Shown one piece after another: positions 16,012 through 24,648 of a stretch of 64,000 bases of DNA. A model generated the notes under the pieces. That model had not been told where the DNA came from. It saw only the letters and a list, made by a program, of their open reading frames with translations, and made no database searches. This DNA is from Bog-473 sp963766995 (GTDB lineage: Bacteria > Actinomycetota > Acidimicrobiia > Acidimicrobiales > RAAP-2): NCBI GenBank assembly GCA_963766995.1, contig CAVYCE010000001.1, forward strand, positions 62,001 to 126,000, read 5' to 3'. Position 1 is the first letter of the stretch; every line of letters starts with the position of its first letter. A program made the translations under genes and the position numbers.

Positions 16012-16644
16012 TCAGATTACTGCTCGGTCGTCGACCGCATTTTGACGCGGCCCTTCCAATCGCTCCAGGAACTGCTCGACAAATGCCACCGTATCTTCAT
16101 GGCCACTCGACATGCCGAGCGATTCCTCTTCGATGACGAGCATCCGGGTCAAGCTCGTCATCAAGACAGTCACCACCATGGGCGGGTATTCGGCTTCGTC
16201 CAATTGATGCTGGGCAAAGACTGCTCGTAGTACTGAAAGCTGTTCAGTCCGATACCGCTCAGCGAAGAGAGAGATTTCAGAGCGGATCGTCTTGCGATGA
16301 TTCGCCAGTGCCACAAACTCCATCGTCAACGCCGTGCCCCGAGGGTCGCGGTTCAATTCCCACAGTGCCCAGAGCGGTTGCGACGACGAAATGGCACGGG
16401 CTTGTCGGGCAAAGCCCATAGCCGCCCTGTCCCGGAAGAGGGCAAGGAACAGGTCATCCATGGTGCGAAAGTAGTAGTGCACCAGTTGCGGCTTCAGTCC
16501 CGCCCGTGCGGCCACCTGTCGGGACGTCACCGACGGGTATCCCTCTTCGAGCATCAGCTTCTCGGCCGCGTCGAGCAGGGTGGCTCGCGTCTTCGATGTC
16601 TCCGTACCGAGACGCCGAGGCGATGGAGACGTCTTGACGGTCAG
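16012..16644 (-). CDS. TetR-family regulator, start unusual (CTG?)
   Basis: About 210 residues with a normal TetR N-terminal helix-turn-helix (TSRQVAARAGLKPQLVHYYF near residue 45) and helical C-terminus. No ATG, GTG or TTG lies in frame between the stop of the SDR and the first HTH residues. A CTG at 16644 overlapping the SDR stop (CTGA), 9 nt after GGAGG, gives a normal-length protein and is the best candidate; re-initiation coupled to the SDR is likely. An open frame extends upstream inside the SDR gene but encodes nothing TetR-like. Probably regulates the P450 operon in which it sits. Confidence 0.75.
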   Translation of the reverse strand: MTVKTSPSPRRLGTETSKTRATLLDAAEKLMLEEGYPSVTSRQVAARAGLKPQLVHYYFRTMDDLFLALFRDRAAMGFARQARAISSSQPLWALWELNRDPRGTALTMEFVALANHRKTIRSEISLFAERYRTEQLSVLRAVFAQHQLDEAEYPPMVVTVLMTSLTRMLVIEEESLGMSSGHEDTVAFVEQFLERLEGPRQNAVDDRAVI

Positions 16645-17387
16645 ATGTACATCCCTCCGTTCACACCGATGACCTGACCCGTGACGTAGCCCCCCGCTTC
16701 CGAGCAGAGATACGAGCAGGCACCGGCAATGTCCTCGGGCGTGCCGGCCCGGCCCAGCGGCACCATCTGTCCCAGGACATCGATGCTGGGCACGTTGTTG
16801 GCCGCGAATGCCTTGCGCGCCATCGGCGTGTCGACGATGGTAGGCGGAATGGTATTGGCCGTGATGCCGTGGGGCGCCAACTCGCGGGCGAAGGCCTTGG
16901 TCAGCCCGATGACACCACCCTTTGACGCCACGTAATGCGTCATGTTGGGTGCCCCCGATTGTGCGCTCGATGATGAGATGGTCACGATCCGACCCCACTT
17001 GGCCTCGATCATGTCGGCCACGGCCAGCTGCACGCAGGTGAACGTCCCGGTCAGATTGACAGCGATGATGCGGTCCCATTTTTCGGGCGTCACGTCGAGG
17101 ATGGGATCGAATGACTCGATGCCAGCGCTGGTGACCACAATGTGGATGGGACCGAGGTCGTTTCGGATGGCGCCGTACGAGGATTCGATGGCTCCTCGGT
17201 CCGCGACGTCCACCTTGTAGGCCGCAACCTGATGGCCCTGAGTGGTCAGCTCAGCGGCCGCGGCCTTCACCGTGTCGGCGTCGGCGTCAAGCAAGGCCAC
17301 TTGGTGACCATCGGCCGCTAACTGCTGCGCAATACCAAGCCCAATTCCCGATGCCGCTCCAGTTACCACTGCCACTCGTGCACTCAT
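16641..17387 (-). CDS. Short-chain dehydrogenase/reductase
   Basis: A classical 248-residue SDR: TGAASGIG cofactor loop, NLTGTF, SSSSAQSG (Ser) and YVASKGG (YxxxK), with GGMYI at the C-terminus. It overlaps the P450 stop by ATGA and is followed by TetR, so the P450 product is probably its substrate (alcohol to ketone). It is closely similar to the SDR at 37901-38644, sharing SSSSAQSG and YVASKGGVIGLTKA; the two are paralogues. Confidence 0.92.
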   Translation of the reverse strand: MSARVAVVTGAASGIGLGIAQQLAADGHQVALLDADADTVKAAAAELTTQGHQVAAYKVDVADRGAIESSYGAIRNDLGPIHIVVTSAGIESFDPILDVTPEKWDRIIAVNLTGTFTCVQLAVADMIEAKWGRIVTISSSSAQSGAPNMTHYVASKGGVIGLTKAFARELAPHGITANTIPPTIVDTPMARKAFAANNVPSIDVLGQMVPLGRAGTPEDIAGACSYLCSEAGGYVTGQVIGVNGGMYI

Positions 17388-18667
17388 TGGGCTCCCTCCG
17401 CCGGTGTGAATTCGATGTGCAGGTGCCGCAAGCCGCGCAGCACCCATGTTGGTTCGTAGGCGAATCGACGATCATCGGACGGCCCGTGATGTTCCTCGGA
17501 CAGCCGGATGTCTCGCATTCGATCAAGCAGCTTGGCGATGCTCACCCGACCCTCAACACGAGCCAAGGGTCCGCCGGGGCACGAGTGGGGACCACGACCG
17601 AAGGCGATGTGCACCTTGGCGTTGGGTCGATCGATCCGAAACTCGGCTGGGCATTCGAAGACGCGGGGGTCGCGATTGGCCGCGCCATTCAGGAGCACGA
17701 CGGGCGTGCCCGCCGCAATGTCGACGCCGGCCACCGTGGTGTCGTGACGAGCCAAGCGGAAGTCCGACTTCACCGGGCTCTCGATCCGGAGTGATTCCTC
17801 AATGAAGCCCGGAATGCGATCGTTGTGCTCCCGCAGTTCGTCCTGGAGTTCGGGATATTCGCAGAGATACTTCAGACCCACCGCCAGGAGTCGAGCGGTT
17901 GTCTCCTGCCCGGCCGCAAAGAGGAACGTGGCCGTCCGCACCACATTGACCACGTCCGGTATTGATCCGTCGGGATAAGTGCCGAGGGCCAAATTGGAGA
18001 GCACGTCTTCACCGGGCTGGCGACGCCTGCCTTCGATGTAGTCGGTGAATTCCTGATCAAGCCAATTCAATGCGTTTATTTCATCATTGTGGTTGGTATC
18101 GTCACCCACTTTTCCGGGCCCGTGTGTGAGTCCGAAGCCTTCCCTGAATCGCTGATGGTCCTCTTCGGGCACGCCCAACACATCGGCCACGGCCAACATG
18201 GCAAAGGGTTGCGCATAGGCACTGATGAACTCACAGTGCCCGTCGGCGATGAACTCGTCGATCTGCCGGTCCGCCGCGCCCCACATGAAGGCTTCGTTCT
18301 CTTTCAGGCGCTTGGGGGTGAGCAGTCGCATGATGAGCGAGCGCTCCTGGGTGTGCATGGGCGGATCCATGGTGACCATGTGCTCATTCATGGGCAACTG
18401 ATCGCGATAGGTGTCGATGATGCTGCCGACATCACCCTCGAGTGGTACCGGAAATGCGGCAAAAGGTCCGACCACCGAGTTGCAGGACGAGAACGTCTCG
18501 GTGTTCACGTAGATCTCGGATGCCTCCTCGAATCCGGATACCGCCACAACCCCGTGATGACCGGTGGGCAGGATCGGGCACTTGGCCCGGATGTGATCGA
18601 AATACGGGTAGGGATCCTCGACCAGGGACTCGTCCATCAAGAAATCAACGGTGTCGAAATCTGTCAT
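17384..18667 (-). CDS. Cytochrome P450
   Basis: A 427-residue soluble P450 monooxygenase. Visible: I-helix AAGQETTARL near residue 240, ExxR in FIEESLRIES near 280, and the heme-binding FGRGPHSCPGG near 345 of the protein, with Cys as thiolate ligand. It would hydroxylate a hydrophobic substrate with electrons from the ferredoxin downstream. ATG 18667 follows AAAGGGG; 25 codons further upstream are open but lack a better start. The gene heads a P450-SDR-TetR-ferredoxin-reductase operon with an upstream palindrome at 18712-18729. Confidence 0.93.
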   Translation of the reverse strand: MTDFDTVDFLMDESLVEDPYPYFDHIRAKCPILPTGHHGVVAVSGFEEASEIYVNTETFSSCNSVVGPFAAFPVPLEGDVGSIIDTYRDQLPMNEHMVTMDPPMHTQERSLIMRLLTPKRLKENEAFMWGAADRQIDEFIADGHCEFISAYAQPFAMLAVADVLGVPEEDHQRFREGFGLTHGPGKVGDDTNHNDEINALNWLDQEFTDYIEGRRRQPGEDVLSNLALGTYPDGSIPDVVNVVRTATFLFAAGQETTARLLAVGLKYLCEYPELQDELREHNDRIPGFIEESLRIESPVKSDFRLARHDTTVAGVDIAAGTPVVLLNGAANRDPRVFECPAEFRIDRPNAKVHIAFGRGPHSCPGGPLARVEGRVSIAKLLDRMRDIRLSEEHHGPSDDRRFAYEPTWVLRGLRHLHIEFTPAEGAQ

Positions 18668-18711
18668 GTCGATTCCGTCCCCTTTCTGACTCAGGTCGTC
18701 GCTGAGCGAGT

Positions 18712-18729
18712 GCTCAGCATTTGCTGAGC
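18712..18729. promoter_or_regulatory. Palindrome GCTCAGCA-tt-TGCTGAGC
   Basis: A perfect 8-bp-arm inverted repeat lies 45 bp upstream of the P450 ATG at 18667, followed on the upstream side by a smaller TGCT-T-AGCA repeat (18733-18741). The spacing suits a TetR dimer. It is the probable control site of the P450 operon. Confidence 0.5.
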
Positions 18730-18770
18730 TGTTGCTTAGCATCCGTCTCGGACCGACGCCAGAAAAGAGG

Positions 18771-19370
18771 TCAGTCGGGAAGGTCGAAAAAGCGCCTGGT
18801 TACGTTGAGGAGCTCGGCCCGCAGAGTGTCGTCGTCCAACTCTGCCACCAGGGGGTGCACAATGGCTCCCCCAACGGCAGAGGACACGATGGCGGTCCGC
18901 ACCCGATTGCCGGCGTCGGCGTTCTCGTCCAGCAAGAGGGCATAGAGCCTGGTCATCAAGCTGACAAATGGCTCGTGGGATCCAAGCAATCGGATCATCA
19001 CCGGATCACCCTGGAGTGCATTGACCCATCGACGGCGAGCCACCGCCATGTCAACCACTCTGGCCAGGAGGACCGCTCGTGCGGCCGGACGTGACGGTTC
19101 GGCCTCGGCCAGATTGACCGCTTCTTCGAGGGTGGACAGCTCCACTTCGGCCACGGCCAGGACAAGGGCGTCCTTGGTCTTGAACTGGTGGTACACCGCC
19201 GCTTTGGTGACACCAACGGCATCCGCCACCATCTGGAACGAAGTGGCACTGACGCCTTTCTCCCCAAACAGGTCGAGCGCGGCGGCCACGCTGCGGCGCT
19301 GGGCGGCGGAGAGGCGATCCCGCTCGGTGGAGATGACCCACAATGCGTCGGGTGAATCAATCGCCACCAT
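18771..19370 (-). CDS. TetR-family regulator
   Basis: A 199-residue TetR regulator with the HTH ATSFQMVADAVGVTKAAVYHQ near residues 38-60 and a helical ligand domain. It is co-directional with and 104 bp upstream of the P450 gene. A second palindrome at 19402-19417 lies 31 bp upstream of its own ATG (19370) and is a good autoregulation site. GTG at 19373 is an alternative start. Confidence 0.88.
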   Translation of the reverse strand: MVAIDSPDALWVISTERDRLSAAQRRSVAAALDLFGEKGVSATSFQMVADAVGVTKAAVYHQFKTKDALVLAVAEVELSTLEEAVNLAEAEPSRPAARAVLLARVVDMAVARRRWVNALQGDPVMIRLLGSHEPFVSLMTRLYALLLDENADAGNRVRTAIVSSAVGGAIVHPLVAELDDDTLRAELLNVTRRFFDLPD

Positions 19371-19401
19371 CACAGGGTAGACGACCGACCTAGGCGGCGA
19401 T

Positions 19402-19417
19402 CTAGACGCTCGTCTAG
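19402..19417. promoter_or_regulatory. Palindrome CTAGACG-ct-CGTCTAG
   Basis: A perfect inverted repeat with 7-bp arms and a 2-bp spacer upstream of the TetR gene at 18771-19370. This is a classical TetR-family operator shape. The rest of the gap (19418-19547) shows no gene or other clear signal. Confidence 0.55.
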
Positions 19418-19547
19418 TTACCTCTCCGCGAGTTTTGAGAGACGTCCATGGCGTTAACGCAGGACAGATTCACTTTTTCACCATCTGGCAACTCATGACC
19501 TGGTCCCCTCATGCAGCATCAGACGTACTCTCTGGACTTCCGGTCCG

Positions 19548-20309
19548 CTAAGGCAGGTATCGATCCCATTCGTAGGCCAGGAGGCTATGAAACGGGGCGG
19601 CGAGGAGTGGCTCGATGTCTGCCGTCGACCAGCGCTGCTCGAGTCGAGGACGGAGGCGCTCGGCTACTACGGCCGGCTCGTCGTCGAGAAACAAGTAGCT
19701 CACCTGAAGACCGGAGTTGTCCCGGGTGTTGAAAGGTGGCTCGAGCGCCTCTGCCCCTCCCCACCACGCGCCTCCTACCCCTGGCACGTCGAGCAGATCG
19801 GCCACCGGTGCGCTGCCATGTTCGATCATGAAATAGACGCCCTTGGTTGGCCACCAAAGCAGGACATCGGCGCCCACCTTGACGCGAGGAGCGGCGGCGA
19901 TCCCCTCGAGCCGGTAGGCGCTTCGTTCAACCAGCGGCAGGAGGTAGGGAGCACGCCCCGCATTTCGCAGGGCCACGCTCAGCTCATTGAAGCTGTTCAT
20001 AGCTGAGAGGCCAGCGAAGAAGTAGGTCTGAAGGTGGTCGGTCTCGTCGTAGCGCACATCGCTTGCCGCCCGTGCGGCTCTGCAGGCCGGGGTGGACACC
20101 ATCCGGAAGGACGCTCGGAGTTTCGCTAACCGGTGTTGCTCGGGCCGGTGGTCAAGCGAGTGCCACTCGAGATAGTCGGCGTCACGACCCTCAGGATGGC
20201 GCATGGAGAGCGAGGTATAGATCGTGGTCACATCGGTCCTGCCCGTGGCCAGGATCTCGGGGAACTCGTCGGAGGCAATTCCGGCCAGGGTCGGCGCTTC
20301 ACCTGCCAT
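19548..20309 (-). CDS. EthD-like dimeric alpha/beta-barrel protein
   Basis: A 253-residue protein of uncertain function. The segment DYLEWHSLDHRPEQHRL near residue 45 resembles the EthD/dimeric ferredoxin-like fold, and a second similar half may follow. EthD-type proteins occur next to oxygenases and often act as accessory or isomerase-like enzymes. ATG 20309 is chosen because GGAG lies 6-7 nt upstream; GTG 20330 overlaps the stop of the upstream gene. It is the last gene of a Rieske - DUF1330-SDR - EthD operon. Confidence 0.65.
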   Translation of the reverse strand: MAGEAPTLAGIASDEFPEILATGRTDVTTIYTSLSMRHPEGRDADYLEWHSLDHRPEQHRLAKLRASFRMVSTPACRAARAASDVRYDETDHLQTYFFAGLSAMNSFNELSVALRNAGRAPYLLPLVERSAYRLEGIAAAPRVKVGADVLLWWPTKGVYFMIEHGSAPVADLLDVPGVGGAWWGGAEALEPPFNTRDNSGLQVSYLFLDDEPAVVAERLRPRLEQRWSTADIEPLLAAPFHSLLAYEWDRYLP

Positions 20310-20329
20310 GGATGACTCCAGGCCTTTCA

Positions 20330-21541
20330 CTAAGACAACGTGGTCCGGCCGCCATCAACAGCCAATGTTTGACCGGTGATGAACGTCGACTCGTGCGAAA
20401 GAAGGAACAGAGAGGTGTACGCCACTTCCCAGGCGGTCCCCCGGCGCCCGAGCGGCACTGGAATGTTCTCTCGACCGGGCATGTTGCGGTCAGCGTCACG
20501 GCCGATGCCAGTGTCGATCATCCCCAACATCACGATGTTCGCTCGGACGGCGTCATCTTGTCGGGCGATCGCCGTGGCTCGAACCAGTGCTGAAAGTCCT
20601 GCCTTGGACGCGTCGTAGGCGATCATCTTCCCAATACCTCTCACCGCACCTATGGAAGAGATGAACACGATGGAGGAGCCCGACTCCAATGCGGGGAGGG
20701 CGGCGCGGGCAGTCAGCATGGCCCCTCGCAGGTTCACGTCCACGGTGACATCCCATGCCTCGGCCGTGTTCGCCTCAAAGCCGATCGGTCCAGGAATCCC
20801 CACGTTGTAGACCAATCCGTCAATTCCGCCGAGCTGTCGCTGAGCGCTGCTGATCATCTCCTCAATGCTGTGAGGGTCCGAGACGTCGGCCACCAGAGGA
20901 TCGGCGGTACCACCTTCGGCCTGGATCAACTGCACCGTCTCGTTGGCAGACGTCTCGTCCCGATCAACGGCGATGACGTGGGCTCCTTCGCGAGCGAGAA
21001 GAAGGGCCAAAGCCCGGCCATTGCCGATGGGCTGATCGACCAGCTGAAAGTCGATTTGCCCCGCACCGACGATCACCACGCGCCGACCCTCCATACGCCC
21101 TCGAGCGGGAGCCAGACCGAGGGCTTCGTTGGGCAGACGTTCCCTAATCATCGGTGTCGCAATGTCGCGCTTGGTCGTCGCGGGTATTCGATCCGCTTCG
21201 CCCTCAGGGACCTGATCGACCGCGAGCTTGTTACCTGGATTCTGGGGAACGAAGCCTGAAGCAATCACGACGTTGCAATCGGCGGCTTCTCGTCTGAGCT
21301 TGTGTGCTTCTTGGCCCGCCTCAGACTCGTACCAATGCCGGGCAACCTCGGGTGACTCGAACTCAATGATGGCCAGGCGGCTGCTCTTGTCCCAGACGCC
21401 CTCGCGCACCTCATAGTTCGGGTCGACGACAAGCATCTTGGCGTTGTGCTCCACCAACGAGTCATAGGAGACGGCTCCATGGGCAGCCATCCGCTCTGGG
21501 CTATGGATTACCTCAGTCATGATCACGTAACCCCTGGGCAC
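20330..21541 (-). CDS. DUF1330-SDR fusion protein
   Basis: A 403-residue two-domain protein. Residues 1-95 (PRGYVIMTEV, VREGVWDKSS, FESPEVARHWYES) form a DUF1330/ferredoxin-like dimeric barrel. Residues about 150-403 form an SDR with an unusual stretched cofactor loop (VGAGQIDFQLVDQPIGNGRA), Ser in FISSIGAVRG, YDASKAG (YxxxK near 315) and VDGGRTTLS at the end. GTG 21541 matches the typical DUF1330 N-terminus. It lies 50 bp downstream of the Rieske gene and probably acts on its product. The fusion is not something I recall as common. Confidence 0.8.
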   Translation of the reverse strand: MPRGYVIMTEVIHSPERMAAHGAVSYDSLVEHNAKMLVVDPNYEVREGVWDKSSRLAIIEFESPEVARHWYESEAGQEAHKLRREAADCNVVIASGFVPQNPGNKLAVDQVPEGEADRIPATTKRDIATPMIRERLPNEALGLAPARGRMEGRRVVIVGAGQIDFQLVDQPIGNGRALALLLAREGAHVIAVDRDETSANETVQLIQAEGGTADPLVADVSDPHSIEEMISSAQRQLGGIDGLVYNVGIPGPIGFEANTAEAWDVTVDVNLRGAMLTARAALPALESGSSIVFISSIGAVRGIGKMIAYDASKAGLSALVRATAIARQDDAVRANIVMLGMIDTGIGRDADRNMPGRENIPVPLGRRGTAWEVAYTSLFLLSHESTFITGQTLAVDGGRTTLS

Positions 21542-21591
21542 GTCTCTCCCCTGTCTCGTTGCTTTCGAACGTAGCGGCTTGTACTCGCCGC

Positions 21592-22851
21592 CTATCGGTT
21601 GTTTCCCTCTTCCATGTCCTGCCACGACTCGTCAGGGTCAAGCACGGCGTCGTAAGGATCTGGAATGCAAACGGGGTGCAGTCCACGCGCACTGCCGGGA
21701 GGCAGGTGTCCCTTTTCGTACGCAGACAGGACTTCGAGCAGAAGGAGGCGAGCATTGGCGACTGCGCCGTCACTGGCCGAGAGATTGTCTTTGGAGCGGT
21801 CGACGATCGGGCCCATGCTGACTTGGACCACTGAGTCCTCGTCGACCACGCTTCGGTCAAACCCTGAGTGGTGCCCGGCATCCATCAATGCCCGGTTCTG
21901 TCCCCAACGATTGGATCGATCACCACTTACCGTCGAGAAGTTGCGGGGATCGGGGTCGAAGTCCGCTCGAACCGCACCGAAGTCTTTCTGGGACACCGGG
22001 GAGGTGCCGTAGCTCCCGAAGAACAACAGATGATTCGTATCATCGACAGGGGCGAACGCAAACAGGTGGTAACGGTCGACGAAACCAGTGGCAGCCACAA
22101 TCACAAGCGGAAAGAAGAAGTTGGTGACCCTGGCATAGGTTTTCCCGTCATCTTGCTTTCGCAGCGAAGCGGCCTGCATGCCGAAGGAGGCTTGCCCTAC
22201 TTCATAGGTCGGGATTTTGGTAAAGGCGACGGTCGCTTTACCCTCGTCCATCGAATCGCCCTTCTCGTCCATGACCTTGTTTGTCCAGCTCTGGTGAAGG
22301 ATGCCAGCGTGCACGGAATCGAGACCGCCTTCGAGCGCCTGAAGCCAATTCACCGGAAGCATTGAAAAGGTGACTGCGGTCTTGTTGCCATGTTCGCCAG
22401 TGAAGGGCAGATCTGGGAAATCAGGCGGGTCGGGACTGCCCAGCCACACCCAGGCGATGTTCCCCGCCTCGTGCACTGGAAAATGGGATACCTGGACGCT
22501 CGCACAAAACCGGTCATGGCGGTTGACCTGTGTGGGTGCTTCGACCACGGCGCCCGACACGTCGGTTTTCCAACCGTGATAAATGCATCGAAGCCCAGTG
22601 CCATCAACGCGCGCCAAGAGCAGTGAGGCCTGGCGATGAGGGCAGGCTTCGGCGAGAAAGCCAACACGGCCATCGGGTGCGCGCCAGGAGACAAAATTCT
22701 CGCCCAACAGCCGGACAGGCGTAGGAGCCTCTCCGATCACCAGATTTTCCGAGAGAGCGTAAGGGATCCAACTGTTCTCGCGGATGAGTTTGCCCATTGG
22801 AGCATCGCCCTCAACTCGAGTCATCAACTCGTTCTCTTGCCGAGTGACCAT
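21592..22851 (-). CDS. Rieske non-heme iron oxygenase, alpha subunit (phthalate-type)
   Basis: A 419-residue Rieske monooxygenase/dioxygenase. The Rieske 2Fe-2S site is CPHRQAS...CIYHGW near residues 75-95; the mononuclear iron motif is EGGLDSVHAGILH near 190 (D-x2-H-x4-H). Overall arrangement is like phthalate 4,5-dioxygenase oxygenases (homomeric). ATG 22851 has GGAGAGGGAG upstream; a GTG at 22881 is an alternative. It is head-to-head with another Rieske gene at 23049 and leads the DUF1330-SDR/EthD operon. Needs an electron-transfer partner not present next to it. Confidence 0.9.
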   Translation of the reverse strand: MVTRQENELMTRVEGDAPMGKLIRENSWIPYALSENLVIGEAPTPVRLLGENFVSWRAPDGRVGFLAEACPHRQASLLLARVDGTGLRCIYHGWKTDVSGAVVEAPTQVNRHDRFCASVQVSHFPVHEAGNIAWVWLGSPDPPDFPDLPFTGEHGNKTAVTFSMLPVNWLQALEGGLDSVHAGILHQSWTNKVMDEKGDSMDEGKATVAFTKIPTYEVGQASFGMQAASLRKQDDGKTYARVTNFFFPLVIVAATGFVDRYHLFAFAPVDDTNHLLFFGSYGTSPVSQKDFGAVRADFDPDPRNFSTVSGDRSNRWGQNRALMDAGHHSGFDRSVVDEDSVVQVSMGPIVDRSKDNLSASDGAVANARLLLLEVLSAYEKGHLPPGSARGLHPVCIPDPYDAVLDPDESWQDMEEGNNR

Positions 22852-22988
22852 CTTCTCCCTCTCCTCAACCACTGAAATCACTGGCCTGCCGAGTTGCTCA
22901 ACTCGCCACCGAACACCACGCCCGGCACTTCTGATGGTCAGCCAGCGGTCCGATTGCGCATCGAACCGGTACGGCCTACCGTATCGAC

Positions 22989-23007
22989 ATTGACGTCAAT
23001 ATTAGTG
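22989..23007. promoter_or_regulatory. TTGACGTC-type operator between two Rieske genes
   Basis: ATTGACGTCAATATTAGTG contains a 12-bp perfect palindrome (ATTGACGTCAAT) and lies in the 197-bp divergent promoter between Rieske genes 21592-22851 and 23049-24323, 42 bp upstream of the latter. The TTGACGTCAATATTA stretch is identical to 14746-14760. It could control both directions. Confidence 0.5.
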
Positions 23008-23048
23008 CTTCTGGCATTTGAATGCGTTCTGTAGAGGAGGTGGGCCTC

Positions 23049-24323
23049 ATGGTTGATGTCACGTCAGTAACGAAACCGGCAAGTGGACACTGGACTGACG
23101 CCTATCCCGAACTCGGACGTGGTCCGGTATCACTTGAGGATTGCGTCTCCACCGAGTTCTACGAGAAGGAACGTGAACACGTCTTCAGGAAGACCTGGCT
23201 CTACGTGGGTCGCGTCGAACGGGTGCAGAAGCAGGGCAGCTACTTCACACGCGAACTCGAATTCCTCAATACGTCCATCATTGTGGTGCGAGGCAAGGAC
23301 GACGTCATCCGCGCCTTCCACAACGTATGCCCGCACCGTGGCAACAAGCTCCTCTGGCAGGACGATCCGTTCCAAGAAGTTTCTGGTCGTGCACCACTGC
23401 TCTACTGCCGCTTCCACGGATGGCGCTACAACCTCGACGGCTCATTGCATTCGCCCACCCGACGCGATCTGCTCCTCGACTTCGACGCTGAGAGCTGCAG
23501 GGTGCCTGTTGTGCAGTGCGAGGTATGGGAGGGATTCATCTTCATCAACCTTGATCCGCACAACACCATTCCCCTCCGATCCTTCCTCGGAGAACTGGCG
23601 CATGGCCTTGAGGGGTACCCCTTTGCGGGCCCACACCAGGTGTACCAGTTCAAGGCCGACCTTCAGTGCAACTGGAAGATCTTCGTCGACAGCTTCGCCG
23701 AGAGCTACCACGGCCCGTACCTTCATGCTTCCTCGTTCGGAAATTTGACTGCCGAGGCCAAGGAGGCATTGGACAAGCCGAATCCGTATACGGACGCCTT
23801 GGCCTACCAGCTGAAAGGCCCGCATCGAATGTTCTCCTTCGCCGGCGAACCCTCGCAGCAGACGGATTATTCAAAGCCCATTGAGTGTGTGATGAAGGCG
23901 AGCGCGGCCGGACCATGGAACAAGCGGACTGACCGAGGCCCGATGCCTCCGGGCATTAACCCCACGCGGGCTGAGAAGTACGGTTTCGACTCGTTCCAGT
24001 TCTTCCCCAACTTTGTGCTGATATTCGGTTCTTCGGGGTTCACCACGCATACGCACTGGCCGACTGGACCTCACTCTCACCGCTTCGAAGTGGAGATGTT
24101 CTACACGCCGCCGATAACGCACCGCGAGCGGCTGGGCCAGGAACTCACTGTGACGTTCCTGAACGACGTCATCTTGGAAGACGCCAGCCCTTGCGAAGGG
24201 ATGCAGGCGATGCTCAACAGCGGCGCAATTAAGACTTTCAATATGAACGATGAGGAGATCCTTCTGCGGCATCTCCACAAGACAGTCGCCGACTACGTCG
24301 AGATGGGAGAGTTGGCACCATGA
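23049..24323 (+). CDS. Rieske non-heme iron oxygenase, alpha subunit
   Basis: A 424-residue oxygenase component. Rieske cluster CPHRGNKLLW...CRFHGW near residues 100-130; mononuclear iron motif DSFAESYHGPYLHASS near 215-230 (D-x2-E-x2-YH-x4-H). It is closely related to the Rieske protein at 46273-47547 (shared GGxxAFHNVCxHRGNKL, GFIFxNL, W(K)xxxDxFxExYH). ATG 23049 has GAGGAGG upstream. The small protein at 24320 overlaps its stop by ATGA; a TauD/TfdA dioxygenase follows. Hydroxylates an unknown ring compound. Confidence 0.92.
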   Translation: MVDVTSVTKPASGHWTDAYPELGRGPVSLEDCVSTEFYEKEREHVFRKTWLYVGRVERVQKQGSYFTRELEFLNTSIIVVRGKDDVIRAFHNVCPHRGNKLLWQDDPFQEVSGRAPLLYCRFHGWRYNLDGSLHSPTRRDLLLDFDAESCRVPVVQCEVWEGFIFINLDPHNTIPLRSFLGELAHGLEGYPFAGPHQVYQFKADLQCNWKIFVDSFAESYHGPYLHASSFGNLTAEAKEALDKPNPYTDALAYQLKGPHRMFSFAGEPSQQTDYSKPIECVMKASAAGPWNKRTDRGPMPPGINPTRAEKYGFDSFQFFPNFVLIFGSSGFTTHTHWPTGPHSHRFEVEMFYTPPITHRERLGQELTVTFLNDVILEDASPCEGMQAMLNSGAIKTFNMNDEEILLRHLHKTVADYVEMGELAP

Positions 24324-24643
24324 CGGCACACCTTCCGCCGGGGTTTTCACAAATAGAGCATCTTGTGGGTGAATGGGCGATTGAGGACGGTAATGCGCGG
24401 TACGTCAAACGCGTGGGCAGTTCCATGGAAGAGATCCAGGCGTTCTACGACGAGATGTTTCCACGGGCGGAGGAGGCGATCGCATACATTGACGCCTTCG
24501 ACTACGACCACCCGCTACCTGACGAAGTGGCGAACTTGCGCAACCTGCTGTACTCGCTCATCACCATTTCACTCGCCGTCGAGTTGTGGGATCAGCCGCG
24601 CGTGAAACACTCTGCCGGAACCATCCTCACGAGGGTCAGCTGA
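24320..24643 (+). CDS. Small Rieske-linked protein (unknown family)
   Basis: A 107-residue helical protein with the core GNARYVKRVGSSMEEIQAFY, RAEEAIAYIDAF and a leucine-rich NLLYSLITISLAVELW near the C-terminus. It is clearly similar to the protein at 45932-46276 (MDDIQAFYD, RAEEAMTYLDTF, LLHLLFSMVMVSFPVECW). Each is coupled by ATGA overlap to a Rieske oxygenase gene of the same subtype, which argues for a dedicated accessory subunit or chaperone. No Cys/His cluster is seen, so it is not a ferredoxin. Not recognised as a named family. Confidence 0.8.
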   Translation: MTAHLPPGFSQIEHLVGEWAIEDGNARYVKRVGSSMEEIQAFYDEMFPRAEEAIAYIDAFDYDHPLPDEVANLRNLLYSLITISLAVELWDQPRVKHSAGTILTRVS

Positions 24644-24648
24644 TTTGA

